DNA of 64,000 bases. It comes from Chitinophagaceae bacterium UBA7600. Lineage in GTDB: Bacteria; Bacteroidota; Bacteroidia; Chitinophagales; Chitinophagaceae. The notes under the pieces are model-generated. The model was not told where the DNA came from, ran no database searches, and worked only from the letters and a program-made list of their open reading frames with translations. The position numbers and the translations under genes are program-made. Location: NCBI GenBank assembly GCA_002478885.1, contig DLKC01000039.1, forward strand, positions 15,484 to 79,483. The letters are read 5' to 3'. This document shows, piece after piece, positions 1 through 9,115 of this stretch. How positions within the stretch are numbered: the first letter of the stretch is position 1; each line of letters starts with the position of its first letter.

Positions 1-215
1 TATTTTTGAAAAAAGGTTGTTAGCTTGTTGCTGTCAAATATAATCGCACTCTGCGTGCTAAAACTTCCGGGAATTGCCATGTCATCGGCTGCTGCCGCCG
101 GAATGGTATCTTTCTTTATGTTATCGGTTTTTTGGCCCTTTCCGTTACAGGATACGGTTGTGATGGAAACAATAAATAACGCGAAAAATATTGCTAGTGT
201 TACAAATGGTTTCAC
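1..215 (-). CDS. lipoprotein, 5' part only (runs off left edge)
   Basis: Reading the minus strand from a GTG at 215 gives an open frame of 71 codons to the window edge. It starts MKPFVTLAIFFALF, a basic-then-hydrophobic signal peptide, and reaches a lipobox TVSC with the lipidation Cys at residue 23. The mature part is small and polar (GKGQKTDNIKKD, then an Ala run). The lipoprotein signal makes it a real gene although no ATG is present; an ATT six codons or more upstream is the only other visible start. The last residues (FDSNKLTTFFQK) recall the lead-in of Bacteroidota murein L,D-transpeptidases, but too little is present to name it. The protein probably sits in the periplasm or outer membrane. 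Confidence 0.6.
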   Translation of the reverse strand, partial: MKPFVTLAIFFALFIVSITTVSCNGKGQKTDNIKKDTIPAAAADDMAIPGSFSTQSAIIFDSNKLTTFFQK

Positions 216-304
216 AGTAAGTTTTTTTCGAAGATAAATGCAAAAATGAATATCGGCTAAAATACATATTATGGTACAGGCATCAAATGTTTACTGGGCC
301 AATT

Positions 305-322
305 GTTGCGTCGCACTCTTGT
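305..322 (+). repeat. dispersed palindromic repeat copy, GCG subtype
   Basis: Exact core GTTGCGTCGCACTCTTGT followed by GCG. It lies between the left-edge lipoprotein and the 3' end of the DUF2752 gene. It is one of 31 copies of the family found in this window. Confidence 0.9.
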
Positions 323-347
323 GCGTCTTGTTCTTTGCGCGGCAAAA

Positions 348-764
348 TCAGTTTAGAGGCGCCAGCAGCGTAAATGGATAAGCCGGAATATTACGGGCTA
401 TGCAAAAACAAATCACCACGGCCAAGACAAACTTTACAAATAAGGGCGAATAGAAAAGCGAACATCTTTTTGGGGCATCATCGCCGGTTACATAAAGTGC
501 AAAGGCATATACCAGAAAAGGTATAGAAACAATGGCAAGTAAATTGTCATGCGCTGCATCAGCAATATCTAAATGTAGGAGAGCGCTTATTGCCCTTTGC
601 GATCCACAACCTGGGCAGTATAACCCGGTAGCATTATAAAAAATGCATTTGGGAAAGTATTGGCCATACAACGGAAACAGGAAAAAATACAACAGGGTCA
701 TGCAACTCAATGCAAATGCAGCCAGCAAGAAAGGCTTACTATTTAATTTTTTCAAAAGCACCAT
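348..764 (-). CDS. DUF2752 membrane protein
   Basis: Small integral membrane protein of 138 aa with three or four hydrophobic segments. The family signature is visible as TGLYCPGCGSQRA, a Cys-x-x-Cys-rich loop followed by an amphipathic segment. DUF2752 has no established function. I start it at the ATG at 764, not at the longer frame from 854, because this ATG overlaps the stop of the upstream CD225 gene (TGATG), the usual sign of translational coupling. CD225/dispanin and DUF2752 genes commonly sit together in Bacteroidota, which suggests that the two membrane proteins act together. Confidence 0.8.
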   Translation of the reverse strand: MVLLKKLNSKPFLLAAFALSCMTLLYFFLFPLYGQYFPKCIFYNATGLYCPGCGSQRAISALLHLDIADAAHDNLLAIVSIPFLVYAFALYVTGDDAPKRCSLFYSPLFVKFVLAVVICFCIARNIPAYPFTLLAPLN

Positions 765-1069
765 CAAAAGTAGTTGCGGTGAGATAAGATGGCCAATCCG
801 CCGAGAAAGAACACCCACAATATGCCAATGATAAGCTGTGCAATACCAAGCCAAAAGCCAATTTTGGTAAACTTGCCCGCATCTTTAGATGCTGATATTG
901 CGCCGGCATGATCACCGGCTGCAAATTTTGAATTTACTTGCGCGGCAAATACAATTCCTACAATACCCAAGGGAAGACAGCAAAAAAGTGTTACGAGAAT
1001 CGATTCAACCAACCAGTTTTTAGGTGGAAAATTTTGCTGGTATTGCTGTTGCTGGTAATCCTGATTCAT
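764..1069 (-). CDS. CD225/dispanin family membrane protein
   Basis: A 101-aa protein with a Gln/Tyr-rich soluble head (MNQDYQQQQYQQNFPPKNW) followed by two hydrophobic segments. The first carries the family pattern SILVTLFCCLPLGIVGIVFAAQV, with paired Cys and a Pro-Leu-Gly turn; the loop AGDHAGAISASKDAGKF is typical of the CD225 (IFITM-like) fold. The start is the ATG at 1069; the longer frame from 1222 would overlap proS and its terminator. Bacterial CD225 proteins have no assigned biochemical role. The gene shares a TGATG junction with the downstream DUF2752 gene. Confidence 0.85.
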   Translation of the reverse strand: MNQDYQQQQYQQNFPPKNWLVESILVTLFCCLPLGIVGIVFAAQVNSKFAAGDHAGAISASKDAGKFTKIGFWLGIAQLIIGILWVFFLGGLAILSHRNYF

Positions 1070-1111
1070 AAGTGTGTAGTTGATGGACTTCAATATACGC
1101 AATTTCCAAAA

Positions 1112-1142
1112 TAAAAAGCCCTGCACAATTAATGCAGGGCTT
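1112..1142 (-). terminator. intrinsic terminator of proS
   Basis: A 10-bp perfect stem AAGCCCTGCA / TGCAGGGCTT (1116-1125 with 1133-1142) is followed on the minus strand by TTTAT. It lies 22 bp past the proS stop codon, so the CD225 gene downstream belongs to a separate unit. Confidence 0.85.
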
Positions 1143-1164
1143 CTACCAACTAACCTATTCGTCA

Positions 1165-2640
1165 TTAATATGCTCTGGCAAACAGCACTCTTTGCATGGA
1201 AGGGTTCCCTGTAAGAATGCATTTACCTGCTGAAGGTTCATTATCGAGCGGAATGCACCGGATAGTTGCCTTCGTCAATTCTTTTATCTTTTCTTCAGTT
1301 GTTGCTGTGCCGTCCCAGTGTGCTGACACAAAACCGGCTTTTTCATCCAGTACATGGATAAACTCATTCCAGCTATCGACCTTTGTTATGTGATCGTCAC
1401 GGTATTCTTTTGCACGATTGTACATGTGCAGTTGAATTTCATCGAGCAGTGTTTGGATGTAAAACGATAAGCCGTTGATATCAACAGTCATTTTTGCCTT
1501 GGTATCTCTCCTGGCCACTTCCACAACATTGTTGCTGATGTCTCTTGCCCCGATTGCAATACGCACGGGAACTCCCTGCTTTTCATATTCGGCAAACTTC
1601 CATCCCGGCCTTACGTTATCCGATTTATCATATTTCACGGAAATACCCAGGTCTTTTAACTCCTGCACAATTTTCCCAGCTACTTCAGTAATAACACCCA
1701 ACTGCTCATCGCCTTTAAAGATAGGAACGATAACGACCTGCAAGGGAGCTATTTTGGGAGGAAGAATAAGGCCATCATCGTCGCTGTGAGCCATTACCAA
1801 CGCCCCGATCAAACGCGTGCTTACTCCCCAACTAGTTGCCCATACATAATCGAGTTTGTTTTCTTTGTCGCTGAACTTGACGTCGAATGCTTTGGCGAAG
1901 TTTTGTCCGAGGAAATGTGATGTGCCGGCCTGCAAGGCTTTGCCATCCTGCATTAGTGCCTCGATGCAATAGGTGTCTTCTGCCCCCGCAAAACGTTCGC
2001 TTTCAGATTTTACCCCCTTTATTACCGGCACTGCCATGTAATTTTCAACAAAGTCGGCATAAACGTTCAGCATCCGTACTGTTTCGTCAATGGCTTCCAG
2101 CCTTGTTGCATGTGCCGTATGCCCTTCCTGCCATAAGAATTCTGTTGTTCTAAGGAAAAGCCTGGTACGCATTTCCCAACGTACTACGTTAGCCCATTGG
2201 TTAATGAGTAAAGGAAGGTCGCGGTAACTCTGAATCCATGTTTTATAGGTGTTCCATATTATTGTTTCGGAGGTGGGGCGAACGATCAGTTCTTCTTCGA
2301 GTTTCGCATCCGGATCTACGATTATGCCATTACCGTCGGGATCGTTTTTCAGGCGGTAGTGTGTTACCACTGCGCATTCTTTAGCAAACCCCTCGACGTG
2401 CGCTGCTTCTTTGCTCAGAAAGCTTTTTGGTATAAACAGCGGAAAATAGGCATTCACGTGACCGGTGTCTTTAAACATCTTGTCAAGCGTATCGCGCATT
2501 TTTTCCCAAAGCGCAAAGCCATAGGGCTTGATGATCATGCAACCCCGAACGGCGCTATAATCTGCAAGCCCTGCTTTTAACACAATATCATTGTACCATT
2601 GTGAATAGTCCTGTTCCCTTGATGTAATTTCTTTTGACAT
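1165..2640 (-). CDS. proS: prolyl-tRNA synthetase, short archaeal/eukaryotic-like type
   Basis: Charges tRNA-Pro in the cytoplasm. At 491 aa it lacks the editing insertion of the long E. coli-type enzyme and matches the ProS type-3 architecture: class II catalytic core, anticodon-binding domain, then a C-terminal extension ending [19 protein letters not shown]. Visible active-site motifs are RPTSE at 121-125 and the motif-2 block [12 protein letters not shown] at about 164-175. Bacteroidota normally carry this type. The start is an ATG at 2640 with nothing better upstream. It ends in its own terminator. A tRNA-Pro(GGG) gene lies elsewhere in the window (49165), which is probably coincidence. 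Confidence 0.97.
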   Translation of the reverse strand: MSKEITSREQDYSQWYNDIVLKAGLADYSAVRGCMIIKPYGFALWEKMRDTLDKMFKDTGHVNAYFPLFIPKSFLSKEAAHVEGFAKECAVVTHYRLKNDPDGNGIIVDPDAKLEEELIVRPTSETIIWNTYKTWIQSYRDLPLLINQWANVVRWEMRTRLFLRTTEFLWQEGHTAHATRLEAIDETVRMLNVYADFVENYMAVPVIKGVKSESERFAGAEDTYCIEALMQDGKALQAGTSHFLGQNFAKAFDVKFSDKENKLDYVWATSWGVSTRLIGALVMAHSDDDGLILPPKIAPLQVVIVPIFKGDEQLGVITEVAGKIVQELKDLGISVKYDKSDNVRPGWKFAEYEKQGVPVRIAIGARDISNNVVEVARRDTKAKMTVDINGLSFYIQTLLDEIQLHMYNRAKEYRDDHITKVDSWNEFIHVLDEKAGFVSAHWDGTATTEEKIKELTKATIRCIPLDNEPSAGKCILTGNPSMQRVLFARAY

Positions 2641-2716
2641 AAAATGCTAATGTTAAAGCTTTTCTCGTTTATCGCATCGTTCTGCTGTTTTCTTTGCTTC
2701 TTGCCGGACAAAAAGT

Positions 2717-2734
2717 ACAAGAGTGCGACGCAAC
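2717..2734 (-). repeat. dispersed palindromic repeat copy, GCG subtype
   Basis: Reads ACAAGAGTGCGACGCAAC on the plus strand, preceded by GT. It sits in the divergent gap between proS and the lipoprotein at 2925. The rest of that 284-bp gap holds no gene. Confidence 0.9.
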
Positions 2735-2924
2735 GGATGTTCAATTAATTTATGAAAGCTGGGTCCAATAAAAAATCGCTTCAACAAACATTAGTTTTGG
2801 ACAAACGTTAACAGAAATAGTTACACTTATCCAACCAACAAGACATAACTTTATTGCAACAAAGTTGCGGTATTGAAGCGGGGCAAAAGTAGTAACTTCG
2901 CGGTAGAAATTTTAAAACCTTTTT

Positions 2925-3602
2925 ATGAAAAAGATCTTATTACCTGTATTGCTTTTATCAGTTGTCTTCAGCAACTGTTCAACTGCGTATAAAACCGGTA
3001 GTACGCCAGATGATGTGTATTATTCACCTGGTACAAAGGCTGCTATTACTGAGAACGACAGGTATGAAGATTATACATCGGCCGGCGAAGAGAATTATTT
3101 GCGCATGAAAGTTCATAACCGATATCAATGGGATGCAATTGACGATTACAGTTATTGGAATGACAGTCGTTACGATTTTGGCTACAGTTGTTTTCCATCG
3201 AGGCAGGTAATGCTTAATCCTTACAATCCATATTCAGCGTGGTCTTTTGGGCTTTATTATTCACCGTGGAGTTCTTTCTACAATCCTTATTACACTATTG
3301 TTTATTATAAAAGCCCGAGGGCATATTACGGGTCAACTGGTAAGGCTAATTTGAGTGCATACCGTAACGGAAATTATTATTACAATAACAATGCTAACAA
3401 GCAAAGTTTTGGCAGTTTGTTGAAGAGTGCTTTTTCGAATAATAACAACAGCAATTATAACTATAACAACACAGATAATAACCCTACGCGATCTTTTAAC
3501 TCCAGCTATACTCCAAGTAACAATGCGGGAGGCAGAAGTGGTGGTTTTAACAGCAGTAGCAGCAGTGGCGGCACCAGGCCATCGAGACCGCCAATGAAAT
3601 AA
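2925..3602 (+). CDS. Tyr/Asn/Ser-rich lipoprotein of unknown function
   Basis: A 225-aa exported protein. The signal peptide MKKILLPVLLLSVVFSNC has a lipobox with the lipidated Cys at 18. The middle is Tyr/Trp/Pro-rich (YNPYSAWSFGLYYSPW and similar), and the last 80 residues are low-complexity Asn/Tyr/Ser/Gly, ending in a Ser/Gly/Arg tail. I know of no named domain. Similar aromatic-rich lipoproteins next to proS occur in Chitinophagaceae, but their role is unknown. The composition suggests an unfolded or surface-adherent protein. It is divergent from proS and could share a promoter region with it. Confidence 0.85.
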   Translation: MKKILLPVLLLSVVFSNCSTAYKTGSTPDDVYYSPGTKAAITENDRYEDYTSAGEENYLRMKVHNRYQWDAIDDYSYWNDSRYDFGYSCFPSRQVMLNPYNPYSAWSFGLYYSPWSSFYNPYYTIVYYKSPRAYYGSTGKANLSAYRNGNYYYNNNANKQSFGSLLKSAFSNNNNSNYNYNNTDNNPTRSFNSSYTPSNNAGGRSGGFNSSSSSGGTRPSRPPMK

Positions 3603-3687
3603 TTTAAAACGTGTCTTTTTTAGTTAACCATTATATTCAGCATAAAAAATGCTGTAGCAGAAGAATTATTACCTAAAAAACCGCTGC

Positions 3688-5226
3688 ATGAGCAAGTATC
3701 TCTTATTTTTTTTAGCGTTTATTTTTTTCCTGTCAGAGGCTGATGCGCAGCAACCCGAAGATGCGTTAAAGTTTTCTTGGTATTTGCCTGGTGGCACGGC
3801 AAGATTTAACAGTATCGGCGGCGCCGTTGGCTCCTTGGGTGGCGATATTACCGCTAATAATGTAAACCCTGCCGGCATAGGTTTATATAAAACAGGGGAA
3901 GTAATACTCACACCCGGAATGCTGTTCAACAATACGAAAAGTACTTACCTCGGAAGTGACGATGCGCTGAAGAAAAATGGATTTGCATATGGTGCAACCG
4001 GTTTTGTGCTGGGTAGCACTAGCCGGTATAATGGGCCAATGGTAAGCAGCGCTTTCTCTATTTCGGTAAACCAACTGGCAAGTTTTAATAACCATACTTA
4101 TTATAAGGGCTCGAACAATTACAGTTCTTACTCTGAAAAGTACCTGGAAGAATTGATAAGGGATAATGCCAGTCCCTATGCCGCTGAAAATAATTATATT
4201 TTTGGTTCCTCTCTTGCTTACAGAACTTATCTCATAGACTCAACAAATAGCAATGGCCAACTTATCGGGTACAAAAGTTTGGTCCCCATTGGCACAGGTG
4301 TTTCGCAGGAACGTGATGAAGATACCAAGGGTGGCATTCACGAAATAGCCCTTGCATGGGCCGGCAATTTTGCCGACAAACTCTTCCTTGGAGTTGGTTT
4401 AAATATACCAGTTGTTGATTATACAAGAGACTTGTCGTATAAAGAAACCGACCTTACAACAAATCCCGACAATAATTTTGATTTTTTTGAATATAAAGAA
4501 AATTACAGGACTTCAGGTGCCGGAATCAATGCCAAACTGGGTTTTATTTATAAACTCCAGGATAAATTCAGGCTGGGCTTTGCTTTTCACACACCAACGT
4601 TGCTCGATTTGAAAGATAAGATCCGCTCGTCCATGACAACCAACACCGAAGCTTATGCGGGATTACTTTCAGAAACAAGCGATAACCTTAATAGTGGCAA
4701 TGCCGGTGAAGTGCATTATAATCTTGTAACGCCTTACAGGTTGCTTGGAAGCTTTTCTTTTGTTTTTGGATCAGTTGCCGATACTAAAAAACAAAAGGGC
4801 TTTATTACTGCCGATGTGGAGTATGTAAATTATCGCGGTGCACGCTATTCAACCGCGGCTGAGAACAGCGACGATCAAACCGCCAACGATTATTACAACG
4901 CTATGAACGATGTAATAAAAGATTATTATAAAGGGAACTTCAATTTTAAATTAGGCGGTGAGTTGAAGTTTGACCCCATTGCGGTAAGGCTTGGCGGCGC
5001 TTACTATGGTTCACCCTACGCCGATAAAAGTTTAAAAGCAAGCCGGTTTCTGCTGACAGGTGGCTTGGGTTACAGAAAACATGGATATTTTCTTGATCTG
5101 GCCTACGGTTACTCTATGAATAAAGACGTGAATTTTCCCTATCGTCTTAATGACAAAGCCAATGTATTTGCCAACCAGCAAAACAACCGCGGCAACCTTG
5201 TATTTACACTTGGTATAAAAATTTAG
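3688..5226 (+). CDS. outer membrane protein of the OMPP1/FadL/TodX family
   Basis: A 512-aa beta-barrel precursor with signal peptide MSKYLLFFLAFIFFLSEADA|QQ. The N-terminus of the mature protein shows the Bacteroidota FadL-like signature ARFNSIGGAVGSLGGDITANNVNPAGIGLY, the hatch segment that plugs the barrel. Alternating aromatic strands continue to a terminal strand ending FTLGIKI. FadL-type proteins pass hydrophobic compounds across the outer membrane; Bacteroidota members are often labelled hemin receptor without proof. It follows the 2925 lipoprotein by 85 bp on the same strand, so co-transcription is possible. The substrate cannot be told from sequence. Confidence 0.88.
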   Translation: MSKYLLFFLAFIFFLSEADAQQPEDALKFSWYLPGGTARFNSIGGAVGSLGGDITANNVNPAGIGLYKTGEVILTPGMLFNNTKSTYLGSDDALKKNGFAYGATGFVLGSTSRYNGPMVSSAFSISVNQLASFNNHTYYKGSNNYSSYSEKYLEELIRDNASPYAAENNYIFGSSLAYRTYLIDSTNSNGQLIGYKSLVPIGTGVSQERDEDTKGGIHEIALAWAGNFADKLFLGVGLNIPVVDYTRDLSYKETDLTTNPDNNFDFFEYKENYRTSGAGINAKLGFIYKLQDKFRLGFAFHTPTLLDLKDKIRSSMTTNTEAYAGLLSETSDNLNSGNAGEVHYNLVTPYRLLGSFSFVFGSVADTKKQKGFITADVEYVNYRGARYSTAAENSDDQTANDYYNAMNDVIKDYYKGNFNFKLGGELKFDPIAVRLGGAYYGSPYADKSLKASRFLLTGGLGYRKHGYFLDLAYGYSMNKDVNFPYRLNDKANVFANQQNNRGNLVFTLGIKI

Positions 5227-5275
5227 ACTCAAACAATTTTCTGGAGCCGGTCGACTGATTAATAATTAAGCTTTT

Positions 5276-5293
5276 GTTGCGTCGCACTCTTGT
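5276..5293 (+). repeat. dispersed palindromic repeat copy, GCG subtype
   Basis: Exact GTTGCGTCGCACTCTTGT between the FadL-like gene and the lipoprotein at 5342, on the same strand as both. Confidence 0.9.
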
Positions 5294-5341
5294 AATGTAG
5301 TGCATGGCGCAGCAAGCAAATTCATCTCCTAAAAATCATCT

Positions 5342-5803
5342 ATGAAGACTGCCTATTCATTTATTTCAGCAATACTTTTCTTGTTTTCCCTTTCGTGTCG
5401 AGAAAATATTACGGACGACAATTTGCAACAGCAGGTATTGCAATTGAGAGATTCATTAAACTGTTATCGTTTGCAAGTTGATTCGACCGATCGAACAATC
5501 GTAGCAGACTCTTCGCTTATCAATAGCTTTTTTGGCAAGCATGACATTGCAAAACTGAGAATGCATGGGCTAAAAAAAGCTCCTCAGCAAATAGTAGACA
5601 GCCTTTTGAACAGAACCGATCTTATTCCGTACAAAGCAGGGCTTGGTGGAACGATGCGTTTTTGGAATATTCAGCTTATCAAAACACAATGGGCGGTGGC
5701 AGAATTTACCGATGGGCATGTAGCTGGTGAATTGTTGCTAAGCTATAAATTGAAAGAAGATCGTGGTATTGAATGGACACTGCTGGACGCTAATCTTGAA
5801 TAG
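5342..5803 (+). CDS. lipoprotein of unknown function
   Basis: A 153-aa protein with a signal peptide and lipobox FSLSC (Cys 19). A short predicted coiled region (NLQQQVLQLRDSLNCYRLQ) follows, then a compact domain containing MRFWNIQLIKTQWAVAEFTDGHVAGELLLSYKL. I do not recognise the family. The pattern of a strand-rich C-terminal half behind a lipidated tether suits a small periplasmic outer-membrane lipoprotein. It is flanked by repeat copies on both sides (5276 and 5832), so it is probably transcribed alone. It converges with the RluA-type gene. Confidence 0.8.
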   Translation: MKTAYSFISAILFLFSLSCRENITDDNLQQQVLQLRDSLNCYRLQVDSTDRTIVADSSLINSFFGKHDIAKLRMHGLKKAPQQIVDSLLNRTDLIPYKAGLGGTMRFWNIQLIKTQWAVAEFTDGHVAGELLLSYKLKEDRGIEWTLLDANLE

Positions 5804-5831
5804 TATCGATGCTGAAAAGAATTGCTGTAGC

Positions 5832-5849
5832 ACAAGAGTGCGACGCAAC
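5832..5849 (-). repeat. dispersed palindromic repeat copy, GCG subtype
   Basis: ACAAGAGTGCGACGCAACG in the convergent gap between the lipoprotein (5803) and the RluA-type gene (5889). Confidence 0.9.
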
Positions 5850-5888
5850 GAAAGATGATCAACGCGTTGCCGTTTGGAACATAAAGTA

Positions 5889-6617
5889 TTACTTGCCTTG
5901 GATCTTTCTCAATTGCTGTAATAAAGCCCTTAAATCTTTTGGAATTTCTGCTTCAAAAGCATATTTCTTTCCATTGTGTGTAAATTTTAGTTGCCATGAA
6001 TGCAAGCCAAGTCTTGACAATATGGGTCTTTCGGTGTCTTCTTTCTTAGAGAGATTGTATTTTCTTTTTAGCGCCGAAAGATAAATTGGCTCATCAGTAC
6101 CATAAAGCTCATCGCAAACAATGGTGTGGCCAATATGGTGCATGTGAATGCGTATCTGGTGGGTGCGTCCCGTATGTATGCGAAATTTAACCCACGAAAA
6201 AAGCCGGAAATCTTCGAGCAATTCATAATCGGTTAAAGACGCCTTACCCTTTACGTGAATCACCATTTTATTATCCTTACCCGGATGAGGCAGAATAGCC
6301 GCATCGATGCTTCCATTTGCACTTGCCAACTTTCCATGCACAAGGCCGAGATAATTTTTTTCTACATCGCGGCTCTCAAAAATTGAGGAAAGTGCTTTGT
6401 GTGTTTCTTCGTCCTTTGCAAAGACGATTACGCCACTGGTTCCTTTGTCGAGCCTATGCACGGTGAATATTTGTCCGTAATGCTGTAACAATAAATCCTT
6501 AAGCGAAATTTCGGATTGCATTCTGTCGGGAACACTTAACAAACCCGATGGTTTGTTGAGTACAACAAAATATTCGTTCTCAAAAATGATGTGTGATTTA
6601 ATATGGTGAGTGCTCAT
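5889..6617 (-). CDS. RluA-family pseudouridine synthase
   Basis: Converts uridine to pseudouridine in rRNA or tRNA. It has 242 aa with no S4 domain, like RluA/TruC-size members. The catalytic motif HRLDKGTSG carries the nucleophilic Asp at 57. Other family blocks are visible: VVLNKPSGLLSVPD at 18-31, KNYLGLVHG, and the substrate-binding stretch FRIHTGRTHQIRIHMHHIGH with YG downstream. The exact target base cannot be assigned from sequence. It lies 53 bp downstream of the RsuA/RluB-type gene on the same strand, so the two may be co-transcribed. Confidence 0.93.
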   Translation of the reverse strand: MSTHHIKSHIIFENEYFVVLNKPSGLLSVPDRMQSEISLKDLLLQHYGQIFTVHRLDKGTSGVIVFAKDEETHKALSSIFESRDVEKNYLGLVHGKLASANGSIDAAILPHPGKDNKMVIHVKGKASLTDYELLEDFRLFSWVKFRIHTGRTHQIRIHMHHIGHTIVCDELYGTDEPIYLSALKRKYNLSKKEDTERPILSRLGLHSWQLKFTHNGKKYAFEAEIPKDLRALLQQLRKIQGK

Positions 6618-6670
6618 GCCTGCCAGCTTTAAATGAATAGTGCCTGAAAAAATGATATATAAACAGCTGC

Positions 6671-7768
6671 TTACTGTTTATTGCGAACAAAAGACTGGTT
6701 CATGAATTTTAGCAGCCTGATTTCTTTTTCATTGAGCGGCCTCCATTTGCCGCGGTCGACGTTTTTCTTAGTAAGATTTGCAAACATTACGCGGTCAAGA
6801 TTTCGTACATCGTAACCCAGATGTTCGAATATTCTGCGAACAATACGGTTACGGCCGCTGTGTATCTCAATACCTACAACGCTTTTGTCATGTGCGTCGG
6901 CATACGAAACGGAGTCGGCTTTAACAAAACCATCATCAAGCGTAATGCCTGAAACAATTGTTTCGAGATCTTTTTTGGTGACAGGCTTGTCGAGTTTTAC
7001 CTCGTATATTTTCTTAACCTCAAAAGATGGGTGGGTGAGTTTTTGTGCAAGTTCTCCGTCGTTAGTAAGAATCAGTACACCGGTTGTATTACGGTCCAGG
7101 CGTCCAACGGGATAAATTCTTTCTTTGGTGGCACCTTTTAAAAGATCGAAAACTGTTTTTCGTCCTTCCGGATCTTTTGCTGTGGTGATGTAATCTTTGG
7201 GTTTATTCAAAAGAAAGTAAACAAGGTTTTTTTGAAGATGGACAAGCTTGCCTTTTACGAGTACTTTGTCTGGCGTAGAAACTTTAAATCCGGGTTCAAA
7301 AACAATCGAGCCGTTCACCTGAACTTTCCCTTCTTTGACAAGTTCTGCGGCTTCTCGTCTGCCGCAAATGCCGGAATGTGCTATGTATTTGTTGAGCGGC
7401 ATTAGTCCTTCCACCGGTTCTTGGTTTGAAACTGGCTTTTGCGTGATTTGTTCCCAGGTTTGTTTTACAGGAACGCCTTTTCTATATTTTGGCGCATTTT
7501 TGTCTTTTGTTTTAAGGTGTTTTTTGATGGGAGAATTCTCTTTGGGAGAAATGAAGTATGCTTTCTTCGCAGGTACTTCGATTTTTTTCTCACTTTTGTG
7601 TTCGGCGGGTTTTACAAGTTTGTACCGTTCTTCGTTGATTCTTCGCAATTCATCACCACGCTTTTTTAGTTCGAGCTTGGTTTGCCTTTTTTCTTGCCGG
7701 TAAGCTTCTTTCTTTTTTGCACCTTTTAATTCCTTGTTGATAAACTTATCAAATGCGCTTTTTGACAT
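6671..7768 (-). CDS. RsuA/RluB-family rRNA pseudouridine synthase with charged N-terminal extension
   Basis: A 365-aa large-subunit-type pseudouridine synthase. Residues 1-120 are a Lys/Arg/Glu-rich, probably disordered extension. An S4 RNA-binding domain follows (LNKYIAHSGICGRREAAELV, about 125-170), then the synthase domain with catalytic GRLDRNTTG (Asp 225) and the closing motif GIEIHSGRNRIVRRIFEHLGY. E. coli RluB (target U2605 of 23S rRNA) is the nearest named homologue, but RluE/RluF-like specificity cannot be excluded. The charged extension is common in Bacteroidota members and may help rRNA binding. First gene of a likely pair with the RluA-type gene. Confidence 0.92.
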   Translation of the reverse strand: MSKSAFDKFINKELKGAKKKEAYRQEKRQTKLELKKRGDELRRINEERYKLVKPAEHKSEKKIEVPAKKAYFISPKENSPIKKHLKTKDKNAPKYRKGVPVKQTWEQITQKPVSNQEPVEGLMPLNKYIAHSGICGRREAAELVKEGKVQVNGSIVFEPGFKVSTPDKVLVKGKLVHLQKNLVYFLLNKPKDYITTAKDPEGRKTVFDLLKGATKERIYPVGRLDRNTTGVLILTNDGELAQKLTHPSFEVKKIYEVKLDKPVTKKDLETIVSGITLDDGFVKADSVSYADAHDKSVVGIEIHSGRNRIVRRIFEHLGYDVRNLDRVMFANLTKKNVDRGKWRPLNEKEIRLLKFMNQSFVRNKQ

Positions 7769-7904
7769 TTTGTTTAATTTGCTGTTTTACAACAGTAGTG
7801 AATGAATATGTTATTGCTGATTTAGCGATTGAGGAATGTTGTGAGTTAACGAGATTGGTATTCCAAATCTCAAATTTAAAGATCTCCCAAATTATTTTAG
7901 CGAT

Positions 7905-8942
7905 TTATTTATTTGCAAGTTGCCCGCATGCTGCGTCAATATCTTTTCCACGGCTTCGCCTTAATCTTGCATTCACGCGATTTTTTTCGAGATAGTGCAT
8001 AAAGTTCTCGATCACATCTTCGGCTGGTTTTGCAAACCTGAATGCGTCGATGGGATTGTATTCAATGATATTTACCAGGTCAGCGGGAACCTGCCGGTAA
8101 ATTTTAACCAATTCCTCTGCGTCTTTTTGCGAGTCATTGAAATTCTTGAAAAGAATGTATTCAAATGTAATCTCGTTGCCTGTTTGTTTGTAAAAGTAGT
8201 TCAACGCTTCTACCAGTGCTTTGATATTGTTTGTTTCATTGATGGGCATTATTTCATTTCGCTTAATATCATTAGCAGCGTGAAGGGATAAGGCGAGCTT
8301 AAACCGCACTTTGTCATCGCCTAACTTCCTGATTTGTTTGGCAACGCCTGCAGTTGAAACAGTTATTCTTTTAGGGCTCATGAACAGGCCATCTTCGGCA
8401 CTGATTCTCTCAATAGCTTTTAAAACATTGCTGTAATTAAGAAGTGGCTCACCCATTCCCATGAAGACAATGTTGGTTAACTTCTTTTGATACGCCTGCT
8501 CACTTTGATTGTTAATCAGCACTACTTCGTCGTAGATTTCATCGTAAGTGAGATTTCTTTTGCGATCCATATAACCGGTTGCACAAAATTTGCAGCTAAG
8601 GCTGCACCCTACCTGGGATGAAACGCAGGCGGTTTTTCTTTCCTCGGTCGGAATTAAAACACCTTCTACCAAGTGATTGTCATATGTCTTGAAACGACTT
8701 TTAATAGTGCCGTCTTCACTATATTGGGTGGTGTCTAATCTTAATGAGGGGTGAGAAAATTCGTTATCCAGCCGTGTACGAAGCTCTTTACTTAAGTTGG
8801 TCATATCGGCGAAACTAAAAGCGTGCTTCTGCCATATCCATTCATAAACCTGTTTGGCACGAAATTTTTTTTCGCCCATATCCACAAAGTAATTTTCAAT
8901 CTCACTGAGGGTTAAATGACGTATATTCTTTTTCTCGGACAT
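7905..8942 (-). CDS. rlmN: dual-specificity 23S rRNA A2503 / tRNA A37 C2-methyltransferase RlmN
   Basis: A radical-SAM enzyme that methylates adenine C2 in 23S rRNA (A2503) and some tRNAs. At 345 aa it is close to the family norm. The CX3CX2C iron-sulfur motif is at Cys 113, 117 and 120. Cys 106, seven residues before the cluster, and Cys 339 near the C-terminus match the two mechanistic cysteines of E. coli RlmN by spacing. Other blocks present are GMGEPLLNY and LALSLHAAND. The ATG at 8942 is the only sensible start. Transcribed away from rpmI-rplT; 136 bp separate it from the RluB-type gene downstream. Confidence 0.97.
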   Translation of the reverse strand: MSEKKNIRHLTLSEIENYFVDMGEKKFRAKQVYEWIWQKHAFSFADMTNLSKELRTRLDNEFSHPSLRLDTTQYSEDGTIKSRFKTYDNHLVEGVLIPTEERKTACVSSQVGCSLSCKFCATGYMDRKRNLTYDEIYDEVVLINNQSEQAYQKKLTNIVFMGMGEPLLNYSNVLKAIERISAEDGLFMSPKRITVSTAGVAKQIRKLGDDKVRFKLALSLHAANDIKRNEIMPINETNNIKALVEALNYFYKQTGNEITFEYILFKNFNDSQKDAEELVKIYRQVPADLVNIIEYNPIDAFRFAKPAEDVIENFMHYLEKNRVNARLRRSRGKDIDAACGQLANK

Positions 8943-9046
8943 CCGGCAAAGATAGGTTTCGTCGCTTTAACTGTGGACTGAAGACATGCAATTACACATA
9001 AATGTTTGTCGAACGGCCATTGCGCCGAATGGTGAACAGTAAGCTG

Positions 9047-9062
9047 AAAAGTGCAACGCAAC
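9047..9062 (-). repeat. decayed copy of the dispersed repeat
   Basis: AAAAGTGCAACGCAAC followed by GAAAGCTG resembles the right arm of better copies (for example GTGCGACGCAAC then GAAAG at 5838) with a changed base in the dyad. It lies in the divergent gap between rlmN and rpmI. Confidence 0.6.
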
Positions 9063-9115
9063 GAAAGCTGCATAAATTCCACAAGCAGGGCTCCCAAAAG
9101 AAAATTGCCGGGTTG

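Noticed and set aside
25..237. Plus-strand frame of 70 codons at the left edge
   Set aside because: It is the complement of the lipoprotein frame, which has a signal peptide and lipobox; two real genes on both strands here are unlikely.
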